Positions 16,565 through 26,115 of a stretch of 64,000 bases of DNA are shown here, piece after piece. The stretch spans positions 231,101-295,100 of the forward strand of contig PXQU01000016.1 of the NCBI GenBank assembly GCA_003021785.1, given 5' to 3'. Both the position numbers and the translations under genes were made by a program. Within the stretch, counting starts at the first letter, position 1. Every line of letters starts with the position of its first letter. Origin of the DNA: Halobacteriales archaeon QH_7_65_31. GTDB lineage: Archaea; Halobacteriota; Halobacteria; Halobacteriales; Haloarculaceae. Below the pieces are notes generated by a model that had not been told where the DNA came from, made no database searches, and was given only the letters and a program-made list of their open reading frames with translations.

Positions 16565-17119
16565 ATGTACGAGGTCGAACTCAAGTGCCATGCCGACCAC
16601 GATGCCCTTCGCGAGCGACTCGACGCCCGCGCGACCCGACGAGGGACTGTCACCCAGACGGACACCTACTACGACGCGCCCCACCGCGATTTCGCCGAGA
16701 CCGACGAGGCCGTCCGCGTCCGTGTCGAGCAAGAGCCGAACGACGAGCCGACCGCGAAGCTCACGTACAAGGGACCGCTCCTCGATGCCGAATCGAAGAC
16801 GCGCGAGGAGCACGAGACCGCCGTCGCCGACGAGGAGGCCGCCCGCGGACTGCTCGACGGACTCGGCTTCGAGCCGGCCGCAACCGTCGAGAAGGAACGG
16901 ACTGCGTACGCGCTCGACGGCTACACCGTCACGCTCGATCTGGTCACGGGACTCGGTGAGTTCGTCGAGATCGAGACGGAGGTCGAGACCGAGGCCGGGA
17001 TTCCGGACGCCCGCGACCGTGCACGCGATCTCCTTGACGGACTCGGTGTCGATACCGACGAGACCATCCGCACCTCCTATCTCGGACTGCTTCTCGCGAC
17101 CGAACGAGATGTACAGTAG
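16565..17119 (+). CDS. cyaB: class IV adenylate cyclase-like CYTH-domain protein
   Basis: A 184-residue CYTH (CyaB-thiamine triphosphatase) domain protein acting in a beta-tunnel on a triphosphate substrate. It opens with the ExExK signature, YEVELKCH, and has QTDTYYDAPHRDF, AVRVRVEQ, AKLTYKGPLLD, TVTLDLVTGLGEFVEIETE in order, the expected strand series. The start is ATG 16565 after the divergent FKBP promoter; upstream in-frame sequence belongs to the antisense of FKBP. Whether it makes cAMP or hydrolyses a triphosphate cannot be told. It is 62 bases before the SAM synthetase start. Confidence 0.9.
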   Translation: MYEVELKCHADHDALRERLDARATRRGTVTQTDTYYDAPHRDFAETDEAVRVRVEQEPNDEPTAKLTYKGPLLDAESKTREEHETAVADEEAARGLLDGLGFEPAATVEKERTAYALDGYTVTLDLVTGLGEFVEIETEVETEAGIPDARDRARDLLDGLGVDTDETIRTSYLGLLLATERDVQ

Positions 17120-17181
17120 TAATACTCAGGCGGAGAGGTGTTTTCGTAAGTTATAGAACCAACCGTAAGGTATCGGTGGCA

Positions 17182-18414
17182 ATGACAGACCGCAATATTC
17201 GCGTCGAGCCGGTCGCCGGCCGCGCGGTGGAAGATCAGGAGACCGAGATCGTCGAGCGGAAAGGCCTCGGCCACCCCGACTCTATCTCCGACGGCGTCGC
17301 TGAACACGTCTCGCAGGCGCTCGCTCGCGCCTACCTCGACCGCGTGGGCAAGGTGCTCCACTACAACACCGACGAGACACAGCTGGTCGCTGGGACCTCC
17401 GCGCCGGCGTACGGCGGCGGCGAGGTCGTCGAACCGATCTACCTGCTCATCACCGGTCGCGCCACCAAGGAGTACGCCGAGTACGAGAACGGACAGGTCG
17501 TCCGCCATCACACCATCCCGACGGAGACGATCGCGCTCCGGGCCGCCCGCGACTACTTCGCCGAGAACTTCCCCGAAATCGACTTCGGGACCGAGCTAAT
17601 CGTCGACGTGAAGCTCGGCGAGGGATCGGGCGATCTCCAGGAGGTGTTCGGCGAGGGCGGTCGACAGATTCCGAAGGCCAACGACACCTCCTTCGGCGTC
17701 GGCCACGCCCCGCTGACCGAGACCGAACAGATCGTTCTCAACGCCGAGCGCGAGCTGAACGGGAGCTTCGGCGACCGCCACCCCGCTATCGGACAGGACG
17801 TGAAGGTGATGGGGAAGCGCGAGGGCGACGAGATCGACGTGACGCTCGCCGTCGCGATGATCGACAGCCACATCGACTCGCTGGAGACGTACAAGAAGCG
17901 CGTCGCGACCGTCCGCGAGTTCGTCACCGACCTCGCCGGCAGATACACCGATCGCGAGGTCACCGTCCACGTCAACACCGCCGACGACTACGATCACAAC
18001 TCCATCTTCCTCACCACGACCGGGACCTCTGCCGAGCAGGGCGACGACGGCTCGGTCGGTCGCGGGAACCGCGCCAACGGGCTCATCACCCCGAACCGGT
18101 CGATGTCGATGGAAGCCACGTCGGGGAAGAACCCCGTCAACCACATCGGAAAGATCTACAACCTCCTCGCCACCCAGATCGCCCAAGCCGTCGTCAGCGA
18201 GGTGGACGGGCTGCGTGAGATCCGGATTCGGCTGCTCTCACAGATCGGCCAGCCGATCGACGATCCGCACGTCGCCGACGCCTCGCTCGTCACCGACGAG
18301 GACGTCGAGATCAGCGACGTGGAGGAGGACGTCGCCGCCGTCGTGGACCGCGAACTCGCCGACGTGTCGAGCGTCACTCAGCGCGTCATCGACGGCGAGC
18401 TCTCGACGTTCTGA
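17182..18414 (+). CDS. mat: archaeal S-adenosylmethionine synthetase
   Basis: A 410-residue archaeal-type methionine adenosyltransferase, highly diverged from bacterial MetK. It contains [20 protein letters not shown] near residue 25, [11 protein letters not shown], and [19 protein letters not shown] near residue 297. It makes SAM from methionine and ATP in the cytosol. The ATG at 17182 is preferred; a GTG two codons earlier is also possible. The TATA-like GTAAGTTATAGAACC lies about 30 bases upstream. Confidence 0.96.
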   Translation: MTDRNIRVEPVAGRAVEDQETEIVERKGLGHPDSISDGVAEHVSQALARAYLDRVGKVLHYNTDETQLVAGTSAPAYGGGEVVEPIYLLITGRATKEYAEYENGQVVRHHTIPTETIALRAARDYFAENFPEIDFGTELIVDVKLGEGSGDLQEVFGEGGRQIPKANDTSFGVGHAPLTETEQIVLNAERELNGSFGDRHPAIGQDVKVMGKREGDEIDVTLAVAMIDSHIDSLETYKKRVATVREFVTDLAGRYTDREVTVHVNTADDYDHNSIFLTTTGTSAEQGDDGSVGRGNRANGLITPNRSMSMEATSGKNPVNHIGKIYNLLATQIAQAVVSEVDGLREIRIRLLSQIGQPIDDPHVADASLVTDEDVEISDVEEDVAAVVDRELADVSSVTQRVIDGELSTF

Positions 18415-18594
18415 GCCCAGCTTTGCTGTTCGAGGTCGCGGAACGACCCACTCACGGCAGAGATCCGCCTCGACCAGCCACAGCCGCGTCTCCAGTCGGT
18501 CGACTCGGAAACGCCACTCCGTTCGGCGTACACGCGACCGTACGGGTTCCGTACCATGCGAAACCGCTTTGCCGCCGCCCCCGCTCGTCGGGGT

Positions 18595-19047
18595 ATGACC
18601 CGTGTGTGTCTCGTCGGCGATTCGGCGGTGAATCTCCGCTACGAGCTCGTCTCTCGCGAGACCGCACGCGACGCGCTCGTGACCTACTCGCTGTCGGAGC
18701 CGTACGAGAACACCGTCGCCGTCGAGACCGTCAGCCTCGGCGCGGCGGTCTCCCTGCTCAACGACCTGAACTGGTATCTGGTCCGGTTCGCCGACGCCGC
18801 GCTCGTGCTCGAACCCTCGATCAGCGACGACGAGTGGCTCTCTCGTGATCTCGCGCGACAGGCGCGCGACGACGAGATCGACCCCGACGAGACCGACCGG
18901 TATCTGAAGGTGTACGGGGTCGAGGACGGGGAGCTGGTGGAGCCGATGTTCGTCGCTCGCACCGGGCACGAACTCCCCGAGTACGATCTCCGCGAGGTGG
19001 ACGAGACCGTCCGGGTTCGGGTGACGGAAGCCGAGTTCGGTGCGTGA
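18595..19047 (+). CDS. haloarchaeal conserved protein of unknown function
   Basis: A 150-residue acidic protein starting MTRVCLVGDSAVNLRYELVS. It has a Rossmann-like first strand, AVSLLNDLNWYLVRFADAAL in the middle and a C-terminal strand-rich end (GELVEPMFVARTGHELPEYD). I recognise it as a family conserved in haloarchaea but know no function. The start was chosen at ATG 18595; upstream residues are arginine and alanine rich. A TATA-like CCGCTTTGCC is weak. It is flanked by the SAM synthetase and a membrane protein in the same orientation. Confidence 0.7.
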   Translation: MTRVCLVGDSAVNLRYELVSRETARDALVTYSLSEPYENTVAVETVSLGAAVSLLNDLNWYLVRFADAALVLEPSISDDEWLSRDLARQARDDEIDPDETDRYLKVYGVEDGELVEPMFVARTGHELPEYDLREVDETVRVRVTEAEFGA

Positions 19048-19146
19048 AAGGCGGGAACCCTGCTGTCCACCGATACAACAACTTTCTTGTAATCTGGATA
19101 GAACGATGCGGATACCGTGGAATTTCGAACGTATCTCCGTTGTGGT

Positions 19147-19902
19147 ATGAACGCCCTCGACGGGATTCGGTGGCTCGCAGTGGTCCCGTTCGTCCTCGCA
19201 CTCTGGTCCGGGAACCGTCCCGTGCACGACACCGGCGGGGTTCACCTCGGTCTCTCGGGTTCGCTGCCGTACCCAGTCACCGGGGGCTGGTCGTTTCTCG
19301 ATCTCCCGAGCACCGGTGTCACTGAGACACTGACCACCGACCCTGTCGGTAGTACTGGACTCCTCGCTCCCCTACTCGGCGTGCTCGTGACTGCTGTTCT
19401 CGCTGCGGGGTATCTCGGAACGATTCACCGCCAGCTCGCGGGTGAACAGCCACAGGTTCTGACTGACGTTCGCCGCTACACCGTCTCTGTCCTCGGTTTC
19501 CAGCTATTCGTGTTCATCTCTGTCATCGCCCTCGTACTCATCGGTGCGCTCTCCGCACCGTTCGTTCTCGTTACATTCGTCGGGCTGATCGGCGGCGGCT
19601 ACTTCTTCTACCCGGCGCTGTTCGTTATCGTCGCCGAAGACCGCGATCTGCTCTCGGCACTGCAGCGGAGCTATGCAATCACGCGCTCGGGCGGAGCCGC
19701 GTTCTCGTATGCAGTCCGGTATCTCATCGCGACCGCCCTCGTCTCGATCCCGGCGACCGCTGTCTTCGTCAATCTGGGATATCCCGGAACACTCGCCGGA
19801 CTGATTCTGCTCGCACCCGTCGGTCTCGTCTTCGACATCACGACGATGGCCTTCATCGAAGATGCGCTCGATGACCTCGGACCGGAGGTTCGGCGAACCT
19901 GA
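19147..19902 (+). CDS. membrane protein, DUF-type with 4-5 transmembrane helices
   Basis: A 251-residue integral membrane protein starting MNALDGIRWLAVVPFVLALW. Hydrophobic helices are visible at about residues 8-22, 74-92, 121-150 (SVLGFQLFVFISVIALVLIG), 150-170 and 195-235. The central EDRDLLSALQRSYAITRSGG segment resembles families annotated as DUF4013-like or glycerophosphoryl-diester phosphodiesterase membrane domains, with a cytosolic amphipathic loop. No transporter signature is seen. Third-position GC is slightly lower than in the flanks, as is usual for membrane proteins. Confidence 0.65.
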   Translation: MNALDGIRWLAVVPFVLALWSGNRPVHDTGGVHLGLSGSLPYPVTGGWSFLDLPSTGVTETLTTDPVGSTGLLAPLLGVLVTAVLAAGYLGTIHRQLAGEQPQVLTDVRRYTVSVLGFQLFVFISVIALVLIGALSAPFVLVTFVGLIGGGYFFYPALFVIVAEDRDLLSALQRSYAITRSGGAAFSYAVRYLIATALVSIPATAVFVNLGYPGTLAGLILLAPVGLVFDITTMAFIEDALDDLGPEVRRT

Positions 19903-19975
19903 GCGTCTGTGCTCGACTGCGATCGATCACCCAGTGATCATCACTGTGGCTCCGTGGCGCTGTCTTCGCTGACTG

Positions 19976-20953
19976 CTATTCGAACATTCCGGTCGACATG
20001 TACCGTTCGCCGGAGTCCCAGAACACTGTAACCACGAGCGGCGCGTCCTCGGGTAGCTCGGTTTCGGGTGTTTCCGGCACGCCGCCGAGTAGATTCGTCT
20101 GTGTGTCTGGTCCCGGCACGTCGGTATCGGTGGCGAGCCGCGCTGCGACGCGCTTGGCGGCGAGATTCGACGCCGCAGACGACTGCCCGACCAGCAGTCC
20201 CTCCTCGCGGGCGAGCCGGCGCGCCTCCGTCTCGGCGTCGTCGATGGTCACCGTCTCCACGCCGTCGAGCAGCTCGCGATTCAGGTTCGGCGAGACGAAC
20301 CCCGGTCCCATCCCCTGAAAGGAATCGCCCTCCGGCTCGCGTCCGGAGAGGACGGCACTGTCGGCAGGCTCGACGGCGACGACCTCCATCTCCGGGTGTT
20401 CCTCGCGGAGCCGGCGGCCCACGCCCGATATCGTCCCCCCAGTGCCGACGCCTGCCACTAACGCGTCGATCGATCGCTCCCCGACCTGATCGAGAATCTC
20501 CCTCCCCGTCGTCTCGTAGTGGGCGCGAGGGTTCGACTCGTTCTCGAACTGGCGGAGCTGGACGGCGTCCTCGGTCGCTTCGAGCTCGTCGGCGTGGTCT
20601 TTCGCGTCGGAGATATCCCCATCGACCAGATCGATCTGTGCGCCGTAGGCACGCATGACCTGCTGGCGCTCGGGCGATTTCGACTCCGGCATGACGATGA
20701 TCGCGTCGTATCCGCGTGCGGCGGCGACCATCGCGATACCGATCCCGGTGTTGCCGGAGGTGGGTTCGACGATGGTGTCCCCTTGTTCGAGCACACCGGC
20801 TCGCTCTGCGGCCTCGACCATCGCGAGGGCGGGGCGGTCCTTCGCACTCCCGCCGGGGTTTCGCGACTCGACCTTCGCAGCGACGATACTCCCGGGCGGT
20901 GATTCTACCTGCACGAGCGGGGAGCCGACCGTGCCGAGCACGCTCCGATTCAT
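19976..20953 (-). CDS. cysK: PLP-dependent cysteine synthase
   Basis: A 325-residue fold-type II PLP enzyme making cysteine from O-acetylserine or a related activated serine. The PLP lysine is in RNPGGSAKDRPALAM at about residue 37, the substrate loop is PTSGNTGIGIAM near 64, and the phosphate cup is GVGTGGTISGVGRR near 170. A C-terminal extension with VTVFWDSGERYMSTGMF is typical of haloarchaeal members. Monocistronic. Confidence 0.93.
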   Translation of the reverse strand: MNRSVLGTVGSPLVQVESPPGSIVAAKVESRNPGGSAKDRPALAMVEAAERAGVLEQGDTIVEPTSGNTGIGIAMVAAARGYDAIIVMPESKSPERQQVMRAYGAQIDLVDGDISDAKDHADELEATEDAVQLRQFENESNPRAHYETTGREILDQVGERSIDALVAGVGTGGTISGVGRRLREEHPEMEVVAVEPADSAVLSGREPEGDSFQGMGPGFVSPNLNRELLDGVETVTIDDAETEARRLAREEGLLVGQSSAASNLAAKRVAARLATDTDVPGPDTQTNLLGGVPETPETELPEDAPLVVTVFWDSGERYMSTGMFE

Positions 20954-21057
20954 TGGCCGACGTTCGCCAGCGACAGATAAGGGGGCTACGGTCTCGCGGA
21001 TCGTTCGCTGCAGTCTGGATTGGCGCGCCCCTGCGATCGAGAGCGCGCGCTCGGCGA

Positions 21058-21618
21058 CTACTCGCGCACCGCGGCGACGAACAGCGTCTCTGGACGGTCG
21101 GCCGCGAGTTCGATCCCGAACCCGGCGTCGCGAACGGCGTCGGTGACGGCGTCGAGACCGTACCGTTCCGTGAGCGGTGGCCCGACCTCTCCCGTACCGT
21201 CTGCCGACCAGTCCGCGACGACGAACCGCCCGCCCCGACGCACGGTTCGGGCGATCTCGTCGAGCGCGTCGTCGCTCGCGAACTCGTGGTAGGTCATCGT
21301 CGCGACCGCACCGTCGAGCGTGCTGTCCTCGAAGGGGAGCGTCGCCACGTCCGACTCGACCAGCTCGATGTTGTCGGGATGGCCCTTCTCCCGGTAGTAG
21401 TCGTGCATCGCCGGCTGGATGTCGACGCCGTAGACGTGGCCGGCGCGCGCGGCGATGTCGTCCGTGTAGAAGCCAGTGCCGCTCCCGAGATCGGCGACCG
21501 TCTCCGTACCGTCGAGCGCGAGGGCCCAGAGAAGCTCTTCGCGCGAGACGGATCGGTAGCGGCGACCGGCGTCTTCGAGGTTCGCGGCGTTCGCCGCGTC
21601 GAACGTGTGGTGTCCCAT
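21058..21618 (-). CDS. class I SAM-dependent methyltransferase
   Basis: A 186-residue Rossmann methyltransferase of the UbiE/Methyltransf_11 type. Motif I VADLGSGTGFYTDDIA is at about residue 42, VYGVDIQPAMHDYY follows, then the motif IV-like DGAVATMTYHEF and RGGRFVVADWSADG. The substrate is not predictable; related haloarchaeal proteins are annotated generically. It is convergent with nothing and lies between cysK and the ornithine cyclodeaminase-like gene on the same strand. Confidence 0.8.
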   Translation of the reverse strand: MGHHTFDAANAANLEDAGRRYRSVSREELLWALALDGTETVADLGSGTGFYTDDIAARAGHVYGVDIQPAMHDYYREKGHPDNIELVESDVATLPFEDSTLDGAVATMTYHEFASDDALDEIARTVRRGGRFVVADWSADGTGEVGPPLTERYGLDAVTDAVRDAGFGIELAADRPETLFVAAVRE

Positions 21619-21672
21619 ATCACGGCCGTCTGCCGGAGCAGGTAAGGAAGCGACGGTCCACGACGGCGCGGC

Positions 21673-22638
21673 CTACAGCGACTGCTCCGTGCCGAGATCC
21701 CGGTCGCGCGCTCGCTCGTACAGATCGCCTGCCGTCGCGGCGTCGAAGACGGCACTGCCGACGCTCTCGACGATAACCGTCTTGTCAGCCGGCGGCGCTG
21801 CACTCCCGTCGATCGCCGCCGCGAGGGGACGCAGGTCGGCTTCGGTGGCGTCGGTCGCGAGCAGATCGCCGATCCCGGCGACCGCCTCGGGCACGTCGGC
21901 GAAGACCTCGGCGGCGCGCTCGAACAGCTCCGGCTCCAGTTCCTGCATCCGCTCCCGATACGCGCCGACGGCGACGACGAGCGTACCGGATGTGATGGCG
22001 TCCGTCGACACGACCGGGGTTTCGCTCGTCGTCGCCGTCACGACGACGTCAGCGCCCGCGACCGCCGCTTCGGCCGACTCCGCCGCTTCGGCATCGATAC
22101 CGCGGGCGGTGAGGTCAGCCGCGCAGTCGCGCTTCGACGCGCTGGGCGAGTAGATTCGTGCACTGTCGATGCCGAGGAGCGCGTCGATGCTCCGCGTCTG
22201 CCATCGGGCCTGCTGGCCGGCCCCGATAACGCCGACGGTGACCGGTGGCTCAGCGAGCGCCCGCGCGGCGAGCCCGCCGATGACACCCGTCCGCGCGTTC
22301 GTGATCCGCGTCGCGTCCATCACCGACAGCGGCCGGCCGGTCCGCGCGTCGTTGAGAAGGAGCTGTGCGTTGATCGTCGGCAGCCGCGGTTGGGTCTCCT
22401 CGTGGACGCTCACCAGCTTCGTCGCGAAGTAGTCCGAGCCGTGGACGTACGCCGGCATCACCAGCCCGGTGGCGAGCGGCTCCGGGTCGTCGAGCCCGGT
22501 CCCGATGTCGTAATGCGGTCGCGGCGGGCACTCGACCCGACCGGCGGCCTGCTCGATCAGCGCATCTGCGACGGTATCGGCGACCGTCTCCAGCTCGACG
22601 AGCGACGAGAGCGCGTCGTCGGAGAGTACGAGAACCAT
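21673..22638 (-). CDS. ornithine cyclodeaminase/mu-crystallin family protein
   Basis: A 321-residue NAD(P)-dependent enzyme of the OCD/mu-crystallin family. Members include ornithine cyclodeaminase and archaeal alanine dehydrogenase. It has GLVMPAYVHGSDYFATKLVS near residue 70, the Rossmann GVIGAGQQARWQTRSI near 130, and TNARTGVIGGLAAR. Start ATG 22638 yields MVLVLSDDALSSLVEL, matching the family; an upstream extension is arginine rich. Which amino acid it acts on is uncertain. Confidence 0.85.
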   Translation of the reverse strand: MVLVLSDDALSSLVELETVADTVADALIEQAAGRVECPPRPHYDIGTGLDDPEPLATGLVMPAYVHGSDYFATKLVSVHEETQPRLPTINAQLLLNDARTGRPLSVMDATRITNARTGVIGGLAARALAEPPVTVGVIGAGQQARWQTRSIDALLGIDSARIYSPSASKRDCAADLTARGIDAEAAESAEAAVAGADVVVTATTSETPVVSTDAITSGTLVVAVGAYRERMQELEPELFERAAEVFADVPEAVAGIGDLLATDATEADLRPLAAAIDGSAAPPADKTVIVESVGSAVFDAATAGDLYERARDRDLGTEQSL

Positions 22639-22741
22639 ACGGCTGGTCACGCTGCGAACGGCGATAACGGTTCGGTGACACCCCGCCGTCCGAAAGCGAG
22701 CGTACGGCAACGGCTAAGCCACGCCGACCGCTCTTTCCGGT

Positions 22742-23110
22742 ATGCAGCTCGAAACGATGCGACCGAACCCGACGTGGAACGCCGCCTCCTACGAGGACGC
22801 CGTCGAGACGCTCGCCGGGACGGACGACGTGACGATTCACGTCTGGGGCGGTGACTGGTGTACGGACTGCCGGGCGCAGCTCCCCGATTTCGCCGCAGCA
22901 CTCGACGCTGCGGCGCTCCCGACCGAGCAGATCCGCCACCACCCCGTCGAGAAGCACGACGACGGCTCGAAGTCGGGCGAGCTGGTCGACGCGTACGGTA
23001 TCGACCGGATTCCGACGGTCGTCGTGGAACTCGACGGCGAAGAGTGCGCTCGCTTCGTCGAGTCGGCCGACGTACCGATCGTCGTCTCCTTGGCCGAGCA
23101 GCTCCGTTAG
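22742..23110 (+). CDS. thioredoxin-fold protein with WCTDC motif
   Basis: A 122-residue thioredoxin family protein. The active site VWGGDWCTDCRAQLPDF is at about residues 33-49, with the cis-proline region IDRIPTVVVELDGE near 92. It has no signal peptide, so it acts in the cytosol. The WCxDC variant is common in haloarchaeal small thioredoxin-like proteins. Its end overlaps the convergent DUF35 gene by 4 bases. Confidence 0.85.
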   Translation: MQLETMRPNPTWNAASYEDAVETLAGTDDVTIHVWGGDWCTDCRAQLPDFAAALDAAALPTEQIRHHPVEKHDDGSKSGELVDAYGIDRIPTVVVELDGEECARFVESADVPIVVSLAEQLR

Positions 23111-23475
23111 ACCGGCTCGAACACCGGGGCCGGGTGGTCATCGTCCTCCGTGATCACGCCCGACAGGGCCACGGCGTCACCGATGGCGACCGACGCTGAC
23201 TCGTCGGCGATCCGACCCATCACCCGCGCGTCACCGACCTCGACGACTGCGACCTGATAGCCGCCCTCGTCGAACCCGTCGGGCGGAACCTGAATCGTCG
23301 TCTCCGTGTGGACCGTCCCCTCGGTCGGGAGCGAGACCTGTTGGAGATCGCGGTTTCCGCAGTGCGGACACGCGCCCGTCGGCACGCCGTTCGTGTGGCC
23401 ACACTCCTCGCAAGCGAGGCCGAGCAGGCTCCCCTCGCGAACCGCACTCGCCCACTCCGCGTAGCTGAGACTCAC
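23107..23475 (-). CDS. DUF35 zinc-ribbon/OB-fold acyl-CoA-binding protein
   Basis: A 122-residue protein with a rubredoxin-like zinc ribbon, CEECGHTN and CPHCGNRD at about residues 22-43, then an OB fold (VHTETTIQVPPDGFDEGGYQ, VMGRIADESASVAIGD). In archaeal thiolase/HMG-CoA synthase complexes this type of protein scaffolds the enzymes and shuttles CoA intermediates. It overlaps the end of the adjacent thiolase gene by 4 bases, so the pair is a cotranslated module. Confidence 0.88.
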   Translation of the reverse strand: MSLSYAEWASAVREGSLLGLACEECGHTNGVPTGACPHCGNRDLQQVSLPTEGTVHTETTIQVPPDGFDEGGYQVAVVEVGDARVMGRIADESASVAIGDAVALSGVITEDDDHPAPVFEPV

Positions 23476-24638
23476 GCGCGACCCTCCAGCACGCTGACGA
23501 CGGTCGTTGCCGAGTCGCCGCCGAGGTTGTGGGCGACGCCGGTCTCGGCGTCGTCGACCTGTCGCTCGCCCACTGTACCGCGAATCTGTTCGGTCAGCTC
23601 GACGATCTGGGCGGTCCCGGTCGCGCCGATCGGGTGGCCCTTCGCCTTCAGTCCGCCCGAGGGATTGATCGGTCGGTCGCCGTCGAGTGCGGTCCGTCCG
23701 TCCGCGGCGTAGCGCCCGCCCTCGCCGTCGGGCGCGAAGCCGATCGCCTCGCTGGCGAGTATCTCCGCACCCGTGAAGCAGTCGTGTACCTCGGCGAAAT
23801 CGGCGTCGTCCGCCTCGATTCCGGCCTGTCCGTACGCCTCCTCTGCGGCATCTCGGGCGGCCTGTGTCGCGGTCAGCGCCGTCTTGTCGGCGATCGGGAC
23901 CACGTCGGTCGCGTGGCCAATGCCCGTCACGTCAACTGGCGCGTCGAAGGAGTCCGCGAGATCGTCGCTCACGACGACGACTGCGCTGGCTCCGTCGGAG
24001 AACGGACAGCAGTCCATCAGTCGGAACGGGTCCGCCACGACGGGTCCGTCGAGCACCTCCTCGACGGTCGTCTCCTTGCCGAAATGCGCCCGCGGGTTCA
24101 GTCGGCCGTTGGCGTGGTTCTTGACAGCGACGGACGCGAGGTCCTCCTCGGTCGTCCCGTGTTCGTGCATATGTCGCTTCGTCAGCAGGGCGAACACGCT
24201 CGGGAACGTCAGCCCGGTCGGCTGCTCGTACTGGCGGTGGGACGCGGACGCGAAGATGCGCGTCATCGCCGCGGTGTCCCGTCCGGTCTCGGGCGTACAT
24301 CGCTCGACGCCGCCGACGAGGACGATCTCGTGCACGCCGGCATCGACCGCCTGCACGGCGTTCTTGAACGCGTTCGCCGACGTGGCACAGGCGTCCTCGA
24401 ACCGTTGGACCGCCAGCCCGGCCGCGCCGATGTGGCTGGCGACCCGCGGCCCGAGGTGCGTCTCGTTTTCGGCTTGGCCGCTCATCGCGTTCCCGAAGTA
24501 GAGCGCGTCGAGGTCGTCGGTCGTGACGCCCGCGTCGTCGAGTGCGCCGAACGCGGCCTCACCGAACAGTTCCTGTAACGGCGTGTCGTGGACGCCGAAG
24601 CTGGTCATCCCAGCGCCGACGACCGCTGCGCGTGTCAT
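23472..24638 (-). CDS. thiolase family protein (acetyl-CoA acetyltransferase, SCP2-type)
   Basis: A 388-residue thiolase. The nucleophile cysteine is in RFEDACATSANAFKNAVQAV at about residue 88, HDCF is at about 288, and GGLKAKGHPIGATGTAQ at about 340 is the C-terminal signature. It condenses or cleaves acyl-CoAs. It overlaps the DUF35 gene that follows. A second thiolase at 42184 has a parallel arrangement, suggesting paralogous modules for different substrates. Confidence 0.9.
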   Translation of the reverse strand: MTRAAVVGAGMTSFGVHDTPLQELFGEAAFGALDDAGVTTDDLDALYFGNAMSGQAENETHLGPRVASHIGAAGLAVQRFEDACATSANAFKNAVQAVDAGVHEIVLVGGVERCTPETGRDTAAMTRIFASASHRQYEQPTGLTFPSVFALLTKRHMHEHGTTEEDLASVAVKNHANGRLNPRAHFGKETTVEEVLDGPVVADPFRLMDCCPFSDGASAVVVVSDDLADSFDAPVDVTGIGHATDVVPIADKTALTATQAARDAAEEAYGQAGIEADDADFAEVHDCFTGAEILASEAIGFAPDGEGGRYAADGRTALDGDRPINPSGGLKAKGHPIGATGTAQIVELTEQIRGTVGERQVDDAETGVAHNLGGDSATTVVSVLEGRA

Positions 24639-24682
24639 ACCGACAGACTAGTCGGACCACTAATCAAGGAACCGTTTGTCGT

Positions 24683-24925
24683 CTACTTCCGGAACTCCCG
24701 TTCCGGTTGCTCGCGCTGTTTCCTCCCGCCGGAGCCGGGTATGGTGAACCAGACGAGCGGCGCACCGACGACCGCACCGGCCGCGATGGCCGCGAGCACG
24801 GCGGTGAGCGGTGCGTCCGTCTGCACTGCGATCAGCCCGGCAGAGAGCGCGATGAGCGCGGTTAGGCCGACCTTCACCCGGAACGCGAAGGAGTCGCGTT
24901 CCGCGGAGCTGATCGGGCCGACCAT
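24683..24925 (-). CDS. small two-helix membrane protein
   Basis: An 80-residue protein with two hydrophobic helices, VGLTALIALSAGLIAVQT and TAVLAAIAAGAVVGAPLVWF, and a basic C-terminal tail (RKQREQPEREFRK). No domain is recognised; similar short membrane proteins are widely conserved in haloarchaea. It sits between the thiolase gene and the tyrS promoter, transcribed opposite to tyrS. Confidence 0.6.
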   Translation of the reverse strand: MVGPISSAERDSFAFRVKVGLTALIALSAGLIAVQTDAPLTAVLAAIAAGAVVGAPLVWFTIPGSGGRKQREQPEREFRK

Positions 24926-25083
24926 CAGCTTTCCGTGCCCCGAACGCGGGCTGTGGTACGCTCCGTCGACCCCTCGATCTGCGTCTTCATACCGCTTCGT
25001 TCACCGGCGTCGGGTTACCCCTTCCGGTTCCGTCTCTTACGCGACAACAGACGTTTTATCCACCTCACCCCGAAACTGCGGGT

Positions 25084-26115
25084 ATGAACACCCGCGACCG
25101 CACGGAGCTGATCACGCGGCACACCGAGGAGACCGTCACCGAAGCGGAGATCGAGCAGCTGCTCGACGAGCGCGAACGCCCCCACGCGTACATCGGCTAC
25201 GCCCCGACCGGCGAGATGCATATCGGTCACTTCACCACGATGCGGAAGCTCGCAGACTTCATCGCCGCCGGGTTGGAGGTGACGGTACTCGTCGCCGATC
25301 TCCACGCGCATCTCGACGACGAGAAATCGCCGTTCGAGCTGCTCGACGCTCGCGCCACCTACTACGAGGAGGCCATCCGAGGAATGATCGATGCCGCCGG
25401 CGGTAACTCCGACGACGTGACCTTCGTCCGCGGCACGGACTACCAGCTGGAGGAGCCGTACACGCTCGAACTGTACCAGCTCATCGCCGACACCACCATC
25501 TCGCGGGCGAAACGCGCCGGCAGCGAGGTCGTTCGCCAGTCGGACAACCCGAACCTCGGCGGGCTGGTCTACACCCTGATGCAGAGTCTCGACGTGCTCG
25601 CGCTCGATGCGGATATCGCCTACGGCGGCATCGACCAGCGGGGTATCTACATGCTCTCTCGCGAACTGTTCGACGACGACGAGACGCCGGCCTGCGTCTT
25701 CGCTCCGCTGCTGTCGGGGCTGACCGGCGGGAAGATGTCCGCCTCCGACGCCGGCTCGAAGGTGAACCTCACCGACGACGCGACCGAGATCGACGAGAAG
25801 ATTCAGGGAGCGTACTGTCCGCAAGGAGAGGTCGAGGACAACGGCGTGCTGGAGTATCTGGAGTACCTCGTCTTCCCGGTGCTCGACGAGCGCGGCCAGC
25901 AGTTCACCGTCGAGCGACCCGACGAGTACGGCGGAACGCTCGTCTACGAGCGCTACGGCGAGCTCGAAGCCGACTACCGCTCCGGGGAGCTTCATCCCGC
26001 GGATCTGAAGCCCAGCGCGGCGACGGCTATCTCCGCTGTCGTCGATCCGGTGCGCGAGCGGCTCACGGACCAGCCTGAGCTGTTGGCTGACGCCTACCCG
26101 GATCGGTACGAGTAG
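25084..26115 (+). CDS. tyrS: tyrosine--tRNA ligase (archaeal type)
   Basis: A 343-residue class I aminoacyl-tRNA synthetase. The HIGH-type motif APTGEMHIGHFTTMRK is at about residues 40-55 and the KMSKS-type motif GGKMSASDAGSK at about 217. As in other archaeal and eukaryotic TyrRS, the bacterial C-terminal S4 domain is absent. The ATG follows a TATA-like GTTTTATCCACC by about 25 bases. Confidence 0.96.
   Translation: MNTRDRTELITRHTEETVTEAEIEQLLDERERPHAYIGYAPTGEMHIGHFTTMRKLADFIAAGLEVTVLVADLHAHLDDEKSPFELLDARATYYEEAIRGMIDAAGGNSDDVTFVRGTDYQLEEPYTLELYQLIADTTISRAKRAGSEVVRQSDNPNLGGLVYTLMQSLDVLALDADIAYGGIDQRGIYMLSRELFDDDETPACVFAPLLSGLTGGKMSASDAGSKVNLTDDATEIDEKIQGAYCPQGEVEDNGVLEYLEYLVFPVLDERGQQFTVERPDEYGGTLVYERYGELEADYRSGELHPADLKPSAATAISAVVDPVRERLTDQPELLADAYPDRYE

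Noticed and set aside
17176..17181. GTG start two codons earlier for the SAM synthetase
   Set aside because: ATG at 17182 is stronger and matches the family N-terminus.
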